Notes: generated by a model from the letters alone, not told the origin. Positions 1-12,466 are shown, counted from the stretch's first letter. The stretch is DNA of 64,000 nucleotides from Adineta ricciae (GCA_905250025.1 CAJNOJ010000020.1:434001-498000), one strand, 5' to 3'. Numbers and translations are program-made.

Positions 1-842
1 ATAATTGGAAGAATTTTGCTCATCGATAGCAACATCTATATCGAAGAAGAGAAAAGTATTGTATTGATTAAGTTTCAATAGTAAACGAGATAAATCAAAT
101 GTTGATGCATCCCAGTTAGAACCAAGTAAGATCGGCCAGCCACCGAGTTCAGTGTCAATGAAAGATAGAATGACACTAACGCCGTCTGTTTCTATCGATT
201 GCTCATCAATACATGAAGCATACAATTGACGAGCATTGACTACCGAAGTCGGTTCTGTAGTTATATTCGATACCGGCGATGATAGAAGATCAATGATATC
301 ATCAACAACTTGTTTCTGCATTTCCTCAAATGTATCTTTGAAGTCAGCTACAATTCAAAGGAATAATTTGATTTCTAATGATTAGTTTAGAAATCGGATT
401 ACCATCAGAAGGTATTCTCGCCTTTTTCTTCCAATTTCCACAAGCAAATTCGTAGAAATCCTCACACGGATTTACCGTTTCGTCCATATGTTCAAGAAAA
501 TCGTGTGCTACAAAAGTATGTCGATAATAAGTCCATGTCGAAAGCAGTCCACTAACCTGCTCTGATACAGTATGGAGTTAAACATAGCTCGTCGGTGCTG
601 TTGGAATGAATCTCAACTCGAATTCTTTCAGTACCGTAGAGAATAGCAAATACGATGGTCAAGATGAGGAGGAGAGCGGTGACAAGGGCAAAGAATATCG
701 ATAGAGGCCATGCCCATTGCTTGCGCTGAGATGATCTTTGAAATCAATGTGAAAAAAATCATGATTGATTGATTGATCAAGAACAAACATACTGATTCGA
801 TGTAATAACCTTCGGAAGATTCTTTGCGGAACTATCAAACAT
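1..842 (-). CDS. Neprilysin/ECE-type M13 metallopeptidase, N-terminal part (cut by window edge)
   Basis: Four exons are visible on the minus strand: 810-842, 557-725, 403-507 and 1-347, the last continuing off the left edge. The start gives MFDSSAKNLPK, which splices in phase to a short cytoplasmic segment and one long hydrophobic helix (PLSIFFALVTALLLILTIVF), typical of a type II membrane protein. Next come a Cys pair (ELCLTPYC) and the hallmark PCEDFYEFACGNW of M13 peptidases. Family members are zinc ectopeptidases that cleave small extracellular peptides. The catalytic HExxH part lies beyond the window, so activity cannot be judged. Family assignment is secure; the exact subfamily (neprilysin or endothelin-converting enzyme) is open. 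Confidence 0.88.
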
Positions 843-1638
843 ATTTCTCACCGTGCTTCCACACACGCGCGTGTCGATATTTTAAAAGCGAAAGATTTAT
901 ATATGTAAGCATCGTTGTAATCGATAGCTTGTTTAATTTGTCTGTTACATTGTGTCATTTAGAAATCATTTTTGATTACATGACATTTTACTATCAAATA
1001 ATAAGCTAGACGTATAGAAATTCAATATGAATGAAGTATTATTTTTATAAAGTAATCACATTTCGATATTCTTAGAAACAAACAATTGATCGATTTTATC
1101 CGTATTCCGCAAAGAAATCGGTTCGGTTTCATTGCAAACGCGAAAACAAACATGTAACAGTATGTATGTACGCAATAAGTAAGTCGAGCTCAATGGGAAC
1201 TATCTTGTCTGACTACAATAGATAGAAAGCAATGGCGTGAAGATGTAAACGATTTTCTCGATGTGTCATCGTTTTTTTAATCATTATTGTTGAAGTACTG
1301 CTGCTGAAGCGCTTGTGATTAGAGCGTAGGATATTTTGTTTCACTTGTATTTTCTACTAGATTTTATTTTTTAATACTTAAAAAAACCGGGTTCGTCAAT
1401 ATCAAAAAGAAAAGAGAAAAGAAATGAAAGAGAAGAACGTCTTTTCAACTCACAACAATAACAAACAAATCCAGTTATTACTGATCACACGATTGATGAT
1501 GGAAATTTCGTGTGCGCACACAAAAAAAGAATACTAACTAGATATTAATTAGTTAAACTACTATAAAAAAATTCACTGATCTTAGTTTTTTTTTGTTACT
1601 ATTTTGTTGCAAAGTATTACAGAAAAAGAAACATTTGG
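843..1638. other. Intergenic: nanos 3' flank and peptidase 5' flank
   Basis: No convincing coding exon is seen on either strand. Both neighbours are on the minus strand, so this stretch holds the nanos 3' UTR and the promoter of the M13 peptidase. On the minus strand an AATAAA (plus-strand tttatt at about 1363-1368) lies roughly 270 nt past the nanos stop and may be its polyadenylation signal. Confidence 0.5.
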
Positions 1639-3293
1639 TTATAAATAACTATCGGACCAACCATTCGTATACAGGGATGAAGGACTATCTAAATGACCAA
1701 AAAATGCCGAGATCGATGGTGTCATATTGTCATCATAGCCGAATGTTTGCATACGAAGCATTTTCTCGTATGGTGTTGGAACATGTCGATTGTTATCGTC
1801 ACCAGTTGCTTGACAATATTTTATTGTGTGAGCTTCGAAGACAACGAGAAAGAGAGATGATCGTTCGGAAAAAAGAATTAGAAAAGAATTGTATACCTTG
1901 TGGACCTGTTGCTCCGCATATCGGACATTGATAAGCACGTAGAATTGGACATGTGACATTGCCCATGGAATCTTTCAATGAATGACTTGAGTAAATCAGT
2001 TCATTTTCTCCATTATTTCGACAAAAGACACAAACCTAAAAGAGAAACTTTCGGAAATATACGCCGACGTGAATATGCTCATGGTCTACTTCTTTTTTCA
2101 TGCCACATTGTCGTTTCCAATCGGCTTCCTGAATTAGATGTTTGATAACTTCGATATCGATTTTTTCCGAACGTAACGGACGATTATTATTGCTTGTATT
2201 AGCAGCAAGAATTTGTTGTGCTGTTGAACTCAAGGAAATATTCGTATTCTGACGTAATATTGTTGACATTTCAGATAAAAACCATGGTTCCTGATATTGA
2301 TAGGGAGGCGATGTTGAACTAGAGAAAAGCGGATTGCCCCGTTGAGGAGATTTCAGATGGAATTGAGCTGTATATGACGAATTATCCAAACGTGTCATTG
2401 GTTTATCATCATATGTTGACCATTGATTCGATGCTGCTGATGCACCCACCGTCAGCCCATCAACAGAGGTCATATAAGAGAACAGACGGCTCGTTTCTAC
2501 ACACGATAAACTAGATTTCTCTTTCATGAAATGAAAAGGACAAAGAACAAACCATTCTTCACTTCAGTATGTTGAGCAGAGAGCGGATGATGTCTGTTCG
2601 CTGTTGTACCAACTGCTAAACATCAAGCAAAACGCGCTAATGTAAGTTCGAGTTTTGAAGTCCAGTCTTACTCATTGTTGATTGGTAAATGGAATCCGTA
2701 TGAGGACGATGTTCAAGAAGGTAACGGTCCATACTAGTCGGTGTTAGAAGGCTTGTTGTTTTGGTTGGCGTCTTGGGCGTTTGATCAGCAGCATATGGAA
2801 ACAATGAATTCGTTGTTTTTGTTGATGATGACGACGATGAAGCAGTTAATGACCAGTTGGAATTGGTGAGATCAGTGTTTTTCGACGGTGCAATTGATAC
2901 GTTCGTATTGAATGACAAGTTTTGAAAAGCTGTTGTTGTTGCATTGATCGGATCGAAAAAACGTCGTGGAACAAGCGGAGTAGGCGGTGGCGTTGCCTCA
3001 ATAGACATCAATTTTAGTGGTAGTGAATTAAAACCACTCTCTACATGATGGGAGAAATCCAAATCAAATACATCTGTTCGAATTTGTTTTCACTTACTTG
3101 AATTTGTATCAGTCGCTTCATTGGCCGATGAAGATGCAAAAATTGTTTCATCGACTGGTTCAACATCTTCGGGATAGAACAAATCGTCATCTTGTTCTTC
3201 ATCCTCATCGACAATGCTCGAAGGTGGTGAATAGAAATCTGTTAAACCAGATTCGTCATTGATTGAATAGCCACGACCAAGTGCTGTTTCCAT
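1639..3293 (-). CDS. nanos: Nanos-type RNA-binding zinc-finger protein
   Basis: A six-exon model (3098-3293, 2672-3040, 2563-2612, 2090-2518, 1897-2035, 1639-1832) closes in frame at 458 aa. Residues about 350-401 carry both nanos CCHC fingers with exact family spacing: C-x2-C-x12-H-x10-C, then C-x2-C-x7-H-x4-C, read in pieces as [18 protein letters not shown] and [13 protein letters not shown]. The second finger is split by an intron between Q and A. The long N-terminal part is Ser/Thr/Asn-rich and low in complexity, apart from an acidic stretch near the start. Nanos proteins bind mRNA 3' UTRs, with Pumilio in many animals, to repress translation in the germline and stem cells. The gene is head-to-head with ANAPC4. 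The finger exons are certain; the small exon 2563-2612 and its 44-nt intron are the least certain part. Confidence 0.9.
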
Positions 3294-3932
3294 ATTGTTT
3301 GTATGATATGAACGATTATCGTATGAATTGGAGAGAAAATATTGTGATTACAAATGCACTCACACACACACGCACTATTTCTTTCTAAAATATACAATAA
3401 AATTAGGCGTGTTATCGACGAAGAAATATCAGTAAGGACGTATCTTCTTTCTCTCTCTGTCTATTCTCTTTCTTTTACTATATGGAAAAGAAAGCTATAG
3501 ACTTCGTATATATGTGATCTCACTTTTTCTACGAAAAAGAAAATTCGAGAGAATATGTAGGAGACGAAAGACCAGAAGACAGAAAGAGCGTGTGTGTGTC
3601 CACCGTCCGAAAAAGATAAATGTGATTTTATCAGCTAACCAATAAATGAAATTGACCCTGGATGGAAGTTTGAGGAGTTTGTTGAAGACTGAATACCGAA
3701 AATTCGACTAATGGGAGGATTTGTTCATTTGAACTCGTGTCAGATGTTTTGGTTACGTTTTCTCGTGCAAATGTGTACAAATCCGATCGAAGTTCTTCTA
3801 GTTTTGACGAAAAAATATTTCAATGGTTTCTCGCGACATCTATTTATCAATTTCTTTTGTCTGAAATTTATCCATTCCGAAAAATATGTCAAGAGAAGAA
3901 AACTTTGCTCTTTTATCTTTCAGAAACTGATC
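3294..3932. promoter_or_regulatory. Divergent promoter region between nanos and ANAPC4
   Basis: This is the interval between two start codons facing away from each other. It contains a pyrimidine-rich run (about 3447-3478) and a (CA)n-like stretch (about 3358-3375). A TTTCAG acceptor lies just before the ANAPC4 start codon (3933), so the ANAPC4 transcript may have a 5' non-coding exon here. No coding exon is supported. Confidence 0.45.
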
Positions 3933-6900
3933 ATGGATGCCCTGAACCTTCGTCTTGCCGAAGAGAAAAACTTCCATAGTGAAATCCTCTTATTTTCATT
4001 CAATCCAGAGCACGATATCATTGTTGTTTGCTCTGCAAATGGTGATGTAAGTTCAACTAGACTACTTTGCCACTTGAAAAATTCATCGTTTCCCTCTAGG
4101 TCATCGCTTATCAAGCATATATTCGTAAAGTTTGGGCACTCGGTACTCGAAATCAACGTAAAAAACCAGTCGGTCTTGCCTGGAGACCCGATGGACAAGG
4201 TATGTCATCGTCCTGCTGTCTTCATCGAATCGAGTCTTTGTATTTAGTTCTCGCTGTGACATTTTCCAATCGTTCACTTGTATTAGCGTCAGTTCAAGAT
4301 GGACATACTCTCTCATCGGAAACATTACCATTCGAAATCCGTGCTTGTAATTGGGTTGAACGTATAACAGGACAGAAGGATGAGAATGTTCATACGGAAT
4401 TTGAAACAGCACCTATTGACGATTATCTTCCAGTTCTTGTTGATCTACCGTCGAGCAATCGAACAAGAAAACATGTTGTCGATCCACCCGATGATCTCTT
4501 CGCATTAGATAAACAAACTAAACTAAATATGTAAGACTACATGTCATTTTTCTCGGATTTTATCCTCAGCATTTCTTCCAGTTTAATTTTAGTTGGTTCA
4601 AATGATGTTCTACTTCGTGCGTTCGGTCTCTGGCCACTACTCATCATTAATCGAACGTCGCTACCAACTGATCAAACCATTCTCTCTGTAACGATGTCAT
4701 CTTCACTCGATACTCTCTGTTTGTTAACAAAATCTGATACATCAATGAATTATTCTCTCTCGGAAAGTACATCATTCTTATCCGATTGTCATAACGATTA
4801 CGTTCACTTAACGCGTTCACTGTGTCGAATAAAAAGTTTGATTCTGTTCAATGATAAAATCTTTACAACATTAACTGAATTGACAACGAAATGTTTCGCT
4901 GACTTTCAAACACGTGTCAACACATTCTGTCAAACAATGCGACAACAGGAAACCAAACAGTGGACATTCCAATGCGAGTTAATGTCATTACTGGCCACAG
5001 GAAATTGTTCGGAGCCAATGCAACAGAATTTCTTCGGCAATATTTTCGATTACGGCTATGCGAAGAAGTTAGTCGCAGCTTTCGAAGAGACAAGAGCCAA
5101 ATCGAAAGAACTAATTATCATGTTCGGAAGGTAGTGAATAGTAAAAGAATATTCAGTGAACTTGACTTTCTTTTCGCAGAACGATCGAACACATTTTTGG
5201 ATATTTATTGGAAACTAAAGGATTACAACAATGGTATGGAAAATTCGATCAACTCGAATTCGATCCAACGATTCTTCAGTGTAAGTTCTTGAAAATAGGT
5301 TTTTCGTGTTTTAGAGACTGTCTTAATTGCCATTTAGCTTGTCTATCCGATGCTGGAAGTCTTCTCTTGAAAATCAACGAATATACAGAGTGAGTTCTTC
5401 GACAAAATTAAACTTGAATTCATTTTGATCGTTGTAGTTTTATTCACGAAATGTCAGATATGTATTCTTTCTTTTTACGATGGCTTGGTTTCGGTATCTA
5501 TTGGATTACTTTCTTAATTTCGAAAGTAAATTCGCTCTCGTTCTAGTTGCACATCAATTGCACACATCGAAGCATAACACAAGCACTCATCACGATGAAC
5601 AAATTGAAGTTTGTAACTGTTGATTTGTTTTTACCTAAAATTTTCTCTGTTGATTATTGTTCTAGTGTACAGAAGCAGACTGGGATCACTTGATCGAATT
5701 TATCGATTCGTACTGTTCATTCGATGAACCTGTACTCGATATATTCTCGATGGTAGACGCTGAGTTCTTTCTAATTTCGTTCATTTTTTTCTGTTTCGTA
5801 GTACCTCAAATCGGAAAACTTACCGGAAACACTTATTCGTGATTCCACTTACAGGAAATTGCTCGATCATTCAAGTAGATATGACTCTACCGGTAATTCC
5901 ATCCATGTTACAGTTTGTTTCCTCTTAGATAACAATAAGCAAACATTCTTTTCACCTAAATCTCAACGATCACTATTGGGTGCTTATCAAGATTTGAAAC
6001 AATCGATGGCAAAAGCATTTGAAATTCGTTCGCAAAACTCTGCTTCTCAAACGAACAAATCATTACCATTACTTGCTTCAATGTAAGAAAATTTTTATCC
6101 CCGGAAAATCGATATTTATCTATCGGTTTAGACCACTTGATCAACAATCATCATCAGCTGTTGAATTCGATTACCGTCGAGGTCAACAAGCGATCAGCTA
6201 CATTCTTCAGCAAAATCCTCTACAGTTCCATTTAATTATTTATACATCAACGTAAAATTCATTTGCATGAAGTACTTCTCTTCAGATCTATTCCATTTTC
6301 AGTCATAAACAATGCCTTGTCCGACTGATCGATCTTCAGAATATTCTTGGTCCCCATCGGTAAATTCAAAATTCTCGGAACATGACTTGCTATTCTTTGC
6401 TTTCTATGTTTAGCTCCATTGCTAGTTTCAAATTTTATGATGATGACAAACTAGCCGTTGTGTGTAGCAATACAGCTGATCTGAATAGTGCGAATACTAC
6501 TGAAACAACTATCTTTAATAAAAACCACCAATCAAATTTTATGATCGTTAGCATAAAATCATCGATTGATAGTCAAACAATTGATTTTATCGGAAATAAT
6601 ACAAATATTATCCTCTCGTATCCGTTGAAAGATGTTCCATCAAAATTAACTGTCGATGGTAGACGCAATCTAATTGCCGTGGTATGTATCAGTTCATGTC
6701 ACCTACAGGAACGGTTCACTTCCATATCGATATCAAATCATTTGTCGTTCGAGAACCTAATCTATTGATTAGGAATGATGTGAACTTTCTTTGAATGATA
6801 ATTAACCTAGACATGCTCTTTTCCTCGTTCGAGTCGTAAAGTTTATTTTCTTTACAATTATTCTATATATATACAAAAGAATCTCTCCTCGGCCTAATTT

Positions 6901-7152
6901 AATAAATTCTCATCAATGTATACACATGTTATTTGTCTTCGAAAGGAGAGAAAGCGCTTTCTTCTAGAGTATTTGTTTGCTTTTTAGTGGTCAAAAAATC
7001 GCAAGCTAACTACGTTTATCTACACGCCATCAGATGATCTGAGTCAAGGTTCTTCGGTCTCGCAAATTCCTGTTCGAATGGACGATGAAAGTACACTGGT
7101 TCAGTCAGGCTCAATCACAACGATGATCTCATCTCAAGAAAGTCTACGATAG
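3933..7152 (+). CDS. ANAPC4: Anaphase-promoting complex subunit 4
   Basis: A fourteen-exon model closes in frame: 3933-4046, 4100-4199, 4248-4530, 4582-5130, 5180-5280, 5338-5389, 5438-5493, 5547-5608, 5666-5752, 5802-6082, 6132-6251, 6303-6359, 6414-6681 and 6988-7152 (764 aa; human APC4 is about 808). The N-terminus follows the APC4 WD40 pattern: EEKNFHSEILLFSFNPEHD, then a W (KVWALG) and the signature LAWRPDGQ. The central part has the APC4 long-helix region (LMSLLATGNCSEPMQ, then GLQQWYGKF). The C-terminus has DGRRNLIAV. APC4 is a scaffold subunit of the APC/C ubiquitin ligase that drives mitotic exit. A 54-nt stretch (5875-5928) without stop, flanked by GT and AG, may be a further intron, which would leave 746 aa. 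The last intron is unusually long (306 nt). Confidence 0.82.
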
Positions 7153-7197
7153 ATCCGCGGACAATGATATTTTTATCTTGTAATAGTTCATTATTGA

Positions 7198-7203
7198 AAT
7201 AAA
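7198..7203 (+). promoter_or_regulatory. Polyadenylation signal AATAAA of ANAPC4
   Basis: A perfect AATAAA lies 46 nt after the ANAPC4 stop codon in an AT-rich 3' flank. Confidence 0.6.
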
Positions 7204-7437
7204 ATATATTATCACATTTAATTGATGCCGCTTGAAGAAGACAAAAAAACGTTTTTCGTGTTGATCGATGAAGACAAATCATCCAGATAGACGGCGGACT
7301 TTTTCTTCTTCTCTTTTTTTTTCAATAACGAACGAGCTGTTGACATCGTAATTAGTCTTCGCTATTAGTGAAAATGATAGCGACTCAGTGTAAATTATAC
7401 TTATAAGACATACTCAAATAGATTTCTGTTCACAGAC

Positions 7438-7444
7438 TATAAAA
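7438..7444 (+). promoter_or_regulatory. Candidate TATA box upstream of the ALX-like gene
   Basis: TATAAAA lies about 260 nt upstream of the homeobox gene start codon, inside the 550-nt gap after ANAPC4. Position and match are reasonable, but AT-rich sequence gives such matches by chance. Confidence 0.3.
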
Positions 7445-7702
7445 TATCTCTTTTGTACATATGGACCAATCAGCGCACATATCGAATGCAGCGAGAGAGG
7501 AGAGAATGAGAGTACTATCATTAATCTTTCTCTTTATCGACAAGAGCAGACTACACTTTCTTCTCTATCTCTCTTCGACAATAACAGAGACTTTTATTCA
7601 ATTTCTCAGATAACTGATTAATAAAATTAGAGCTATTCGCATTCGAAAAGCGACGCAGAAAGAACGAGAGTTCAAATCTATATTGAATTAACGCATATAA
7701 TC

Positions 7703-8532
7703 ATGATGCATCAACATGCAGGTATTTATTATTCTACTGAATAGCTAGAAGATAGTTAATTGAATTTGTTTTCTCATAGATTCAAATAAGAAACTATTGA
7801 TTCGACATGGTAGTGGATCATTGTCGGATAATGATGACGATAGAAAACGAAAGAAAAGACGAAATCGGACGACGTTTACTTCGTATCAACTAGAAGAGAT
7901 GGAACGAATTTTTCATAAAACACATTACCCAGATGTTTATATTCGAGAACAACTTGCCGTACGTTGTGACCTAACTGAAGCACGAGTACAAGTATGAAGT
8001 TTTCGGAGTTGGAAGGAGGTGAAACATTGTGCTGTGTTTTAAGGTTTGGTTTCAAAATCGACGAGCGAAATGGCGTAAACGCGAACGGTATGCTAATATG
8101 CCACAAATGCGTACTTTAACAATACCCACAGGAAATCCTTACGATATTTCATTATTATCAGTTAGTGGTAATCAATACCCATCGGTATAGATGCCAATAA
8201 ATTCCCTTCATTATTACTCTTTTTTTCCCTATTAATTCTAGTTAGCAACGAGCAATAGCTGGTGTTCATCATCAGCAACTCCACTGAGTCATTTTCCACA
8301 TTATCAAACGTCCGACCCGTCGTCTTCATCTATGCTAATGTCAAATGCATTGCCAAACTTCATGAATCTACCTTATGTTTTCCCATCATTACCTCAAACG
8401 AGTACCTCTACCAACAATTTCAATCCATCTTCATATTCTGGATATAATCTCGATTCAGATCATCGAAACAGTTCAATTGCAGCATTACGTCTCAAAGCTC
8501 GAGAACACAGTGTTACATTCAATGGCTTGTAG
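7703..8532 (+). CDS. ALX: Aristaless-like paired-class homeobox transcription factor
   Basis: Four exons, 7703-7721, 7780-7991, 8044-8184 and 8242-8532, give a complete 220-aa protein. The homeodomain covers about residues 32-91 ([28 protein letters not shown], then [15 protein letters not shown]) with Gln at homeodomain position 50 (residue 81). An intron falls between homeodomain positions 46 and 47, the conserved site in paired-class genes. The tail ends in an OAR motif ([14 protein letters not shown]) a few residues before the stop. The segment after the homeodomain ([12 protein letters not shown]) resembles ALX proteins. It is a sequence-specific nuclear regulator of development. ARX or another prd-like gene is the main alternative. 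It is shorter than vertebrate ALX proteins because the N-terminal extension is only about 30 residues. Confidence 0.88.
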
Positions 8533-9400
8533 CCATCATTTTACTTGTTATTGAACATGAATTGAACAGCGGTGACTTGTGTTAATATATTTACTCAAAA
8601 TACTTTTTAGCTTTTGTTGCCAAGAAAATTTTTCGTATAAACAAGAAAGTCCAAGTAACGCTAGCCGTGTACATTGGGTTTTAGAAGATATTGAATAATC
8701 AATTCTAATTGAAATTGTCGTAGACGGTATCATTAACAGATATGACATTATTCATGACCTTTAATTGTATTTGTTAGACAGAATCAATATGACAGTAGAA
8801 TATGGATGAGAGTCTACTATCTTTATCAACAAAATCTCACCTAGTTGTTGGGAAATGTCGAAATTTTAACGTGAAATCAAAGGATAGAAGTATAATAATA
8901 TCAATATGTTGCATTCGTGTTCCGGTAAATGAATAATCTTAAATAAAATGGAGTAAGACGCACTTGTTGTTGGATAAGAATTAAAAGTATGATTAGATAT
9001 AAAGATGGGAGTACAGAGTGCAAATTTTGATTATCATAGGTAATAATAATCAAAATAGATGATGAGATGCATCTATAGACACTTCTTCATATCTTGATAA
9101 ACTAAACTAACAGCATCGAAGTTCATACCAATGCCGTGTATCGATGCGTAAATTTGACATAAGTTGATACTGGAATGTTTATAATGTCGAAGATTTGCCG
9201 GCTGTGGTATTAAGTACTTTGCTCATTGGAACCGACCCCACGAACATGATCATGTTTTTCGTTTGTTGTATTTACTTTTGTACTCTGAAACATGCCGAAG
9301 ACGACTGCACTGATAACAAACCATGAGATTGCCGGAGTATATATACTTATGTGCTATCATTATATCTAACACTTCAATTGCGAGCATCTTGTAGGTTAAA
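8533..9400. other. Intergenic, no gene seen
   Basis: AT-rich sequence between the homeobox gene and TMEM144. Short open frames on both strands lack splice context or recognisable domains. No repeat, tRNA or transposon signature was recognised. Confidence 0.5.
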
Positions 9401-10671
9401 ATGAGATTTTCACAAAAAGCTGCGTTATTGATCATAGGATTTATTATATCCTTAGTGGTAAATGTCACCTCTGATGATACTATTAGAAATGAAACAGCCA
9501 GAATCGAAATTATTCCGACTATGAAAGCATCAGAAGAACCCATGCCAAAATGGGCAGGTTTCGTCGGATGTATTATTGCCTCGGTTTTCTTCGGTTCAAA
9601 TCTCTTACCCGTCAAGCAGTTCTCTGTTGGTGATGGGTTCTTCTTTCAATTTATATATTGCGTAGCAGTTTGGCTTGTAGGTCTAATACTTGATTTGATT
9701 TTAAACAATCAACGTTTCTATCCTCTTGTGCTTGTTGGTGGTAAGAAGAAAATCTTTCTTTCAAAAAATGTTGCATTGTGAATATCTGCGTAGGTGTACT
9801 ATGGACGACCGGAAATCTTGCGACAGTATTTTGTATAAAAACGTGTGGTCTAGCTGTTGGTCTTTTGATTTGGGGCACAACAAGTTTGATAACTGGCTGG
9901 GCAGGTGGCCGCTTCGGATTATTTGATATGAAAGCACAAGTACCCACCACGGAAACAAAACTAATACTAAACTATGCGTCAGTGATCTTGGCAGCATCGA
10001 GTGCGATATTTTTTCTCTTCATTAAATCGACAACGAAGACTGCAGCTTTACCTAGAGAAGTCTCTTATCTTTCGTCATCTGATGGTGAATCCTCCATTCA
10101 ATTGGGAAAAGTTGGAGAAACAGCTGATTACAGTCACCAAAATATTGATGACGATTTTCCATTTCTAAATCGATTAACTGATCGAGTACAGAAAATTCTC
10201 GGTTGTGCTTTCGCGGCACTGGCTGGAATGTTCTACGGATCAATGTTTATTCCTGATCAATACATTCGTGATCACGCGAGTAAATACACGTATCGCGGTG
10301 AACCACCACCGCTCAGTGGTCTCTACTACATCAATTCGCAATATTCGGGCATACTTCTTTCGTCGTTATTTTACTTTGTTATTTACGCCGCATTGAAACG
10401 TAATAAACCCGTCATGAATCCGACGGTGGTTCTACCAGCTTTGGCTAGTGGAGCGATGTGGGGCGTTGCTAATATTGGATTTATCGTTGCTATAAGTGCG
10501 TTAACCAGCGCAGTGGCTTATCCAATTGTGAGCGTCCTCCCAGGCATTGTCACATCACTATGGTCCTTATTTTTATTTCGTGAGATTCAAGGAAGAAACA
10601 ATTACATTCTTCTCGGCCTTGGTATGCTCGTGCGCATACTTGCTGCTGTACTCAGTGGTCTTTCAGCATAA
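9401..10671 (+). CDS. TMEM144: TMEM144-type multi-pass membrane protein
   Basis: Two exons (9401-9740 and 9794-10671) give 405 aa. The N-terminus looks like a signal peptide (AALLIIGFIISLVVNVTS). Then come about ten hydrophobic helices in the drug/metabolite-transporter-like order of TMEM144, including WAGFVGCIIASVFFGSNLLP, VGGVLWTTGN, a long polar loop (about residues 195-245), ALAGMFYGSMFIPDQYI, and a C-terminal set starting ALASGAMWGVANIGF. TMEM144 belongs to the putative carbohydrate-transporter branch; its substrate is not established. An AATAAA follows 43 nt after the stop. The gene converges on the FKBP gene with only about 110 nt between stops. Confidence 0.88.
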
Positions 10672-10713
10672 TTAGTTATGTTTCATTTTTTGTTTTATAG
10701 CGAACGGTTGACA

Positions 10714-10719
10714 AATAAA
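10714..10719 (+). promoter_or_regulatory. Polyadenylation signal AATAAA of TMEM144
   Basis: A perfect AATAAA lies 43 nt past the TMEM144 stop, within the short gap before the convergent FKBP gene. Confidence 0.6.
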
Positions 10720-10783
10720 AGACAACAAAAAAAAAGCGAACTAGAATGTTTTATATCACGAGCATTGGTTAATAGGGAATGAT

Positions 10784-12466
10784 TTAGTTTGTCATTGTTG
10801 GTACTTCTTCACTTGCACTAGGCTCTTCGGCTGGTTTTGAATCATTGTTGGAAGCTTTCTCATTCGACTTAGCCATCTTAGCAAAGATATTCGCATACAA
10901 CTGTTTTTCCTTTTGCTGGTAAGCTTTCATTTGATCTCGACATGTTTGTATGGATTGTTTTGCCGCACTATTTGATGGATTGAGTTTGATGACTTCTTGA
11001 AAATCTTTCAAAGCATCTTCAAAATTTGACATAGCTAACTGCGCTTGACCAAGACGGAATAGGCACTTTTCATTTTTTGAGTCCAATTCTAATGCTTTTT
11101 CACACGCACGCATACATTCGGCGTATTCATTTAATTTCAAATGGCATAAGGCGATGTTTGATTGAGCAGTCAGTTTGAAATCCGCAGCCTTCTTCTTATC
11201 TGCTTCTTCGGTATAATTTGGAGCCTCCAAATAACTTGCAATTGTCGAATATTTCTTGATTGCAGCTCGATAGTGACCATCCTACAACATCAAATAGAAA
11301 TAGATGCATGAGAACAGGATTTTGCTCTTCCTTAGTTTTCAGCGTTATCTTCACTGTAGAGCGCATGAATAAATTCGAGTAATGCACTTCAATTTCCGCT
11401 GTTTCTTTTCTCAAGGTCGTTAGACTGTGATGTTTTCTTACTTTGAATAGTTCGGCAGCACGTTTTTTCAGAACATCGGCTTGTTCAAGTTTTTCAGCAT
11501 CATTCATTGCCCACGATTCTTTTGCCTAGGAAATAAAACGAATATTGCACAGTTCTTCGACATGTTGATTGACAAACCTTTTCGAAATTAAGTAATGTAA
11601 CTTCATATTCAACAGAAGAAGTTTGTGGAATGTTGAATTTTTCCAATCCATTTAGTCCCTTGCCTTTCAGTGCTAAACGCGAATGTTCATTCTTAGTCAT
11701 TTTGGTTACAGCAAGTTCAACACTATGAAAATAAAGATTAGTATGGGAATAAAACGTTCACTTGATCGATACATACGCTTCAGGAATGTTTTGAATAAAA
11801 CCTTCACCAACAATAAACGATACTGTTCGTTCGTCGAAGACTTTGCCATCGTGTGTACCCTTGAGTTTAACTTCGACGCTGGCATCGTCATTTGGTTTGG
11901 CCCAACCTTCGCCTTTCTTTAAAGTTCGTCGAACAATACTATGGTCTTTAGCTTCACTCAAATCTTCACCTGAAAGGACAGAACGGTCTCGTTGACTTTG
12001 TTTCACCAATAGAAAATCAGAATATTACCGACGAAGTCGAAGAGTTCTACTTCAAAGACTAACGTAGCATTCGGTCCGATCTTGTCACCAGAGCCTTTCT
12101 CGCCGTAAGCGTATTCAGGTTTACATATCAGTCGGCATACTTCGCCACGTTTCATTGTCGCCACACCAATATCCCAGGCTTTGATAACTTCACTTTTACC
12201 GAGGTTAAATTGGAATTTCTCATCACGGTCTCGGCTGCTGTCGAATTTAGTTCCATCAAGTAAGGTTCCAACGTAGTGTACAGTGACTCTGTCATTCACA
12301 CCCGGGCAGTCATCGCCATGACCTTCTTTGATTATTTCTTTGAGAACACCTTTAACAAAAGAACGAGATCTTTGTGGGAAAAAATGAGAATAAGTTCTTC
12401 GAACGTACCTCCATCTTTTTCGGGTGAAATATCTTCGCCTTTCAAAGCAGTTTCTGTCGATGTCAT
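10784..12466 (-). CDS. FKBP4: FKBP52-like immunophilin: two FKBP domains plus TPR
   Basis: Six exons (12409-12466, 12029-12349, 11777-11969, 11578-11722, 11442-11525, 10784-11281) sum to 432 aa, close to FKBP4/FKBP5. FKBP domain 1 has the family core ([18 protein letters not shown], then [16 protein letters not shown] and [10 protein letters not shown]), including the active-site Trp of the WD pair. A degenerate second FKBP domain follows, then a TPR block ([40 protein letters not shown]) and a Lys/Glu-rich tail. Such proteins are peptidyl-prolyl isomerase co-chaperones that bind the Hsp90 C-terminus through the TPR. ATG 12466 was chosen because it matches the family N-terminus; an in-frame upstream extension has no conserved sequence. 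Confidence 0.92.

Noticed and set aside
1593-1931. 112-codon plus-strand frame over the nanos 3' exons
   Set aside because: It is the antisense shadow of the nanos finger exons and has no domain or splice context.
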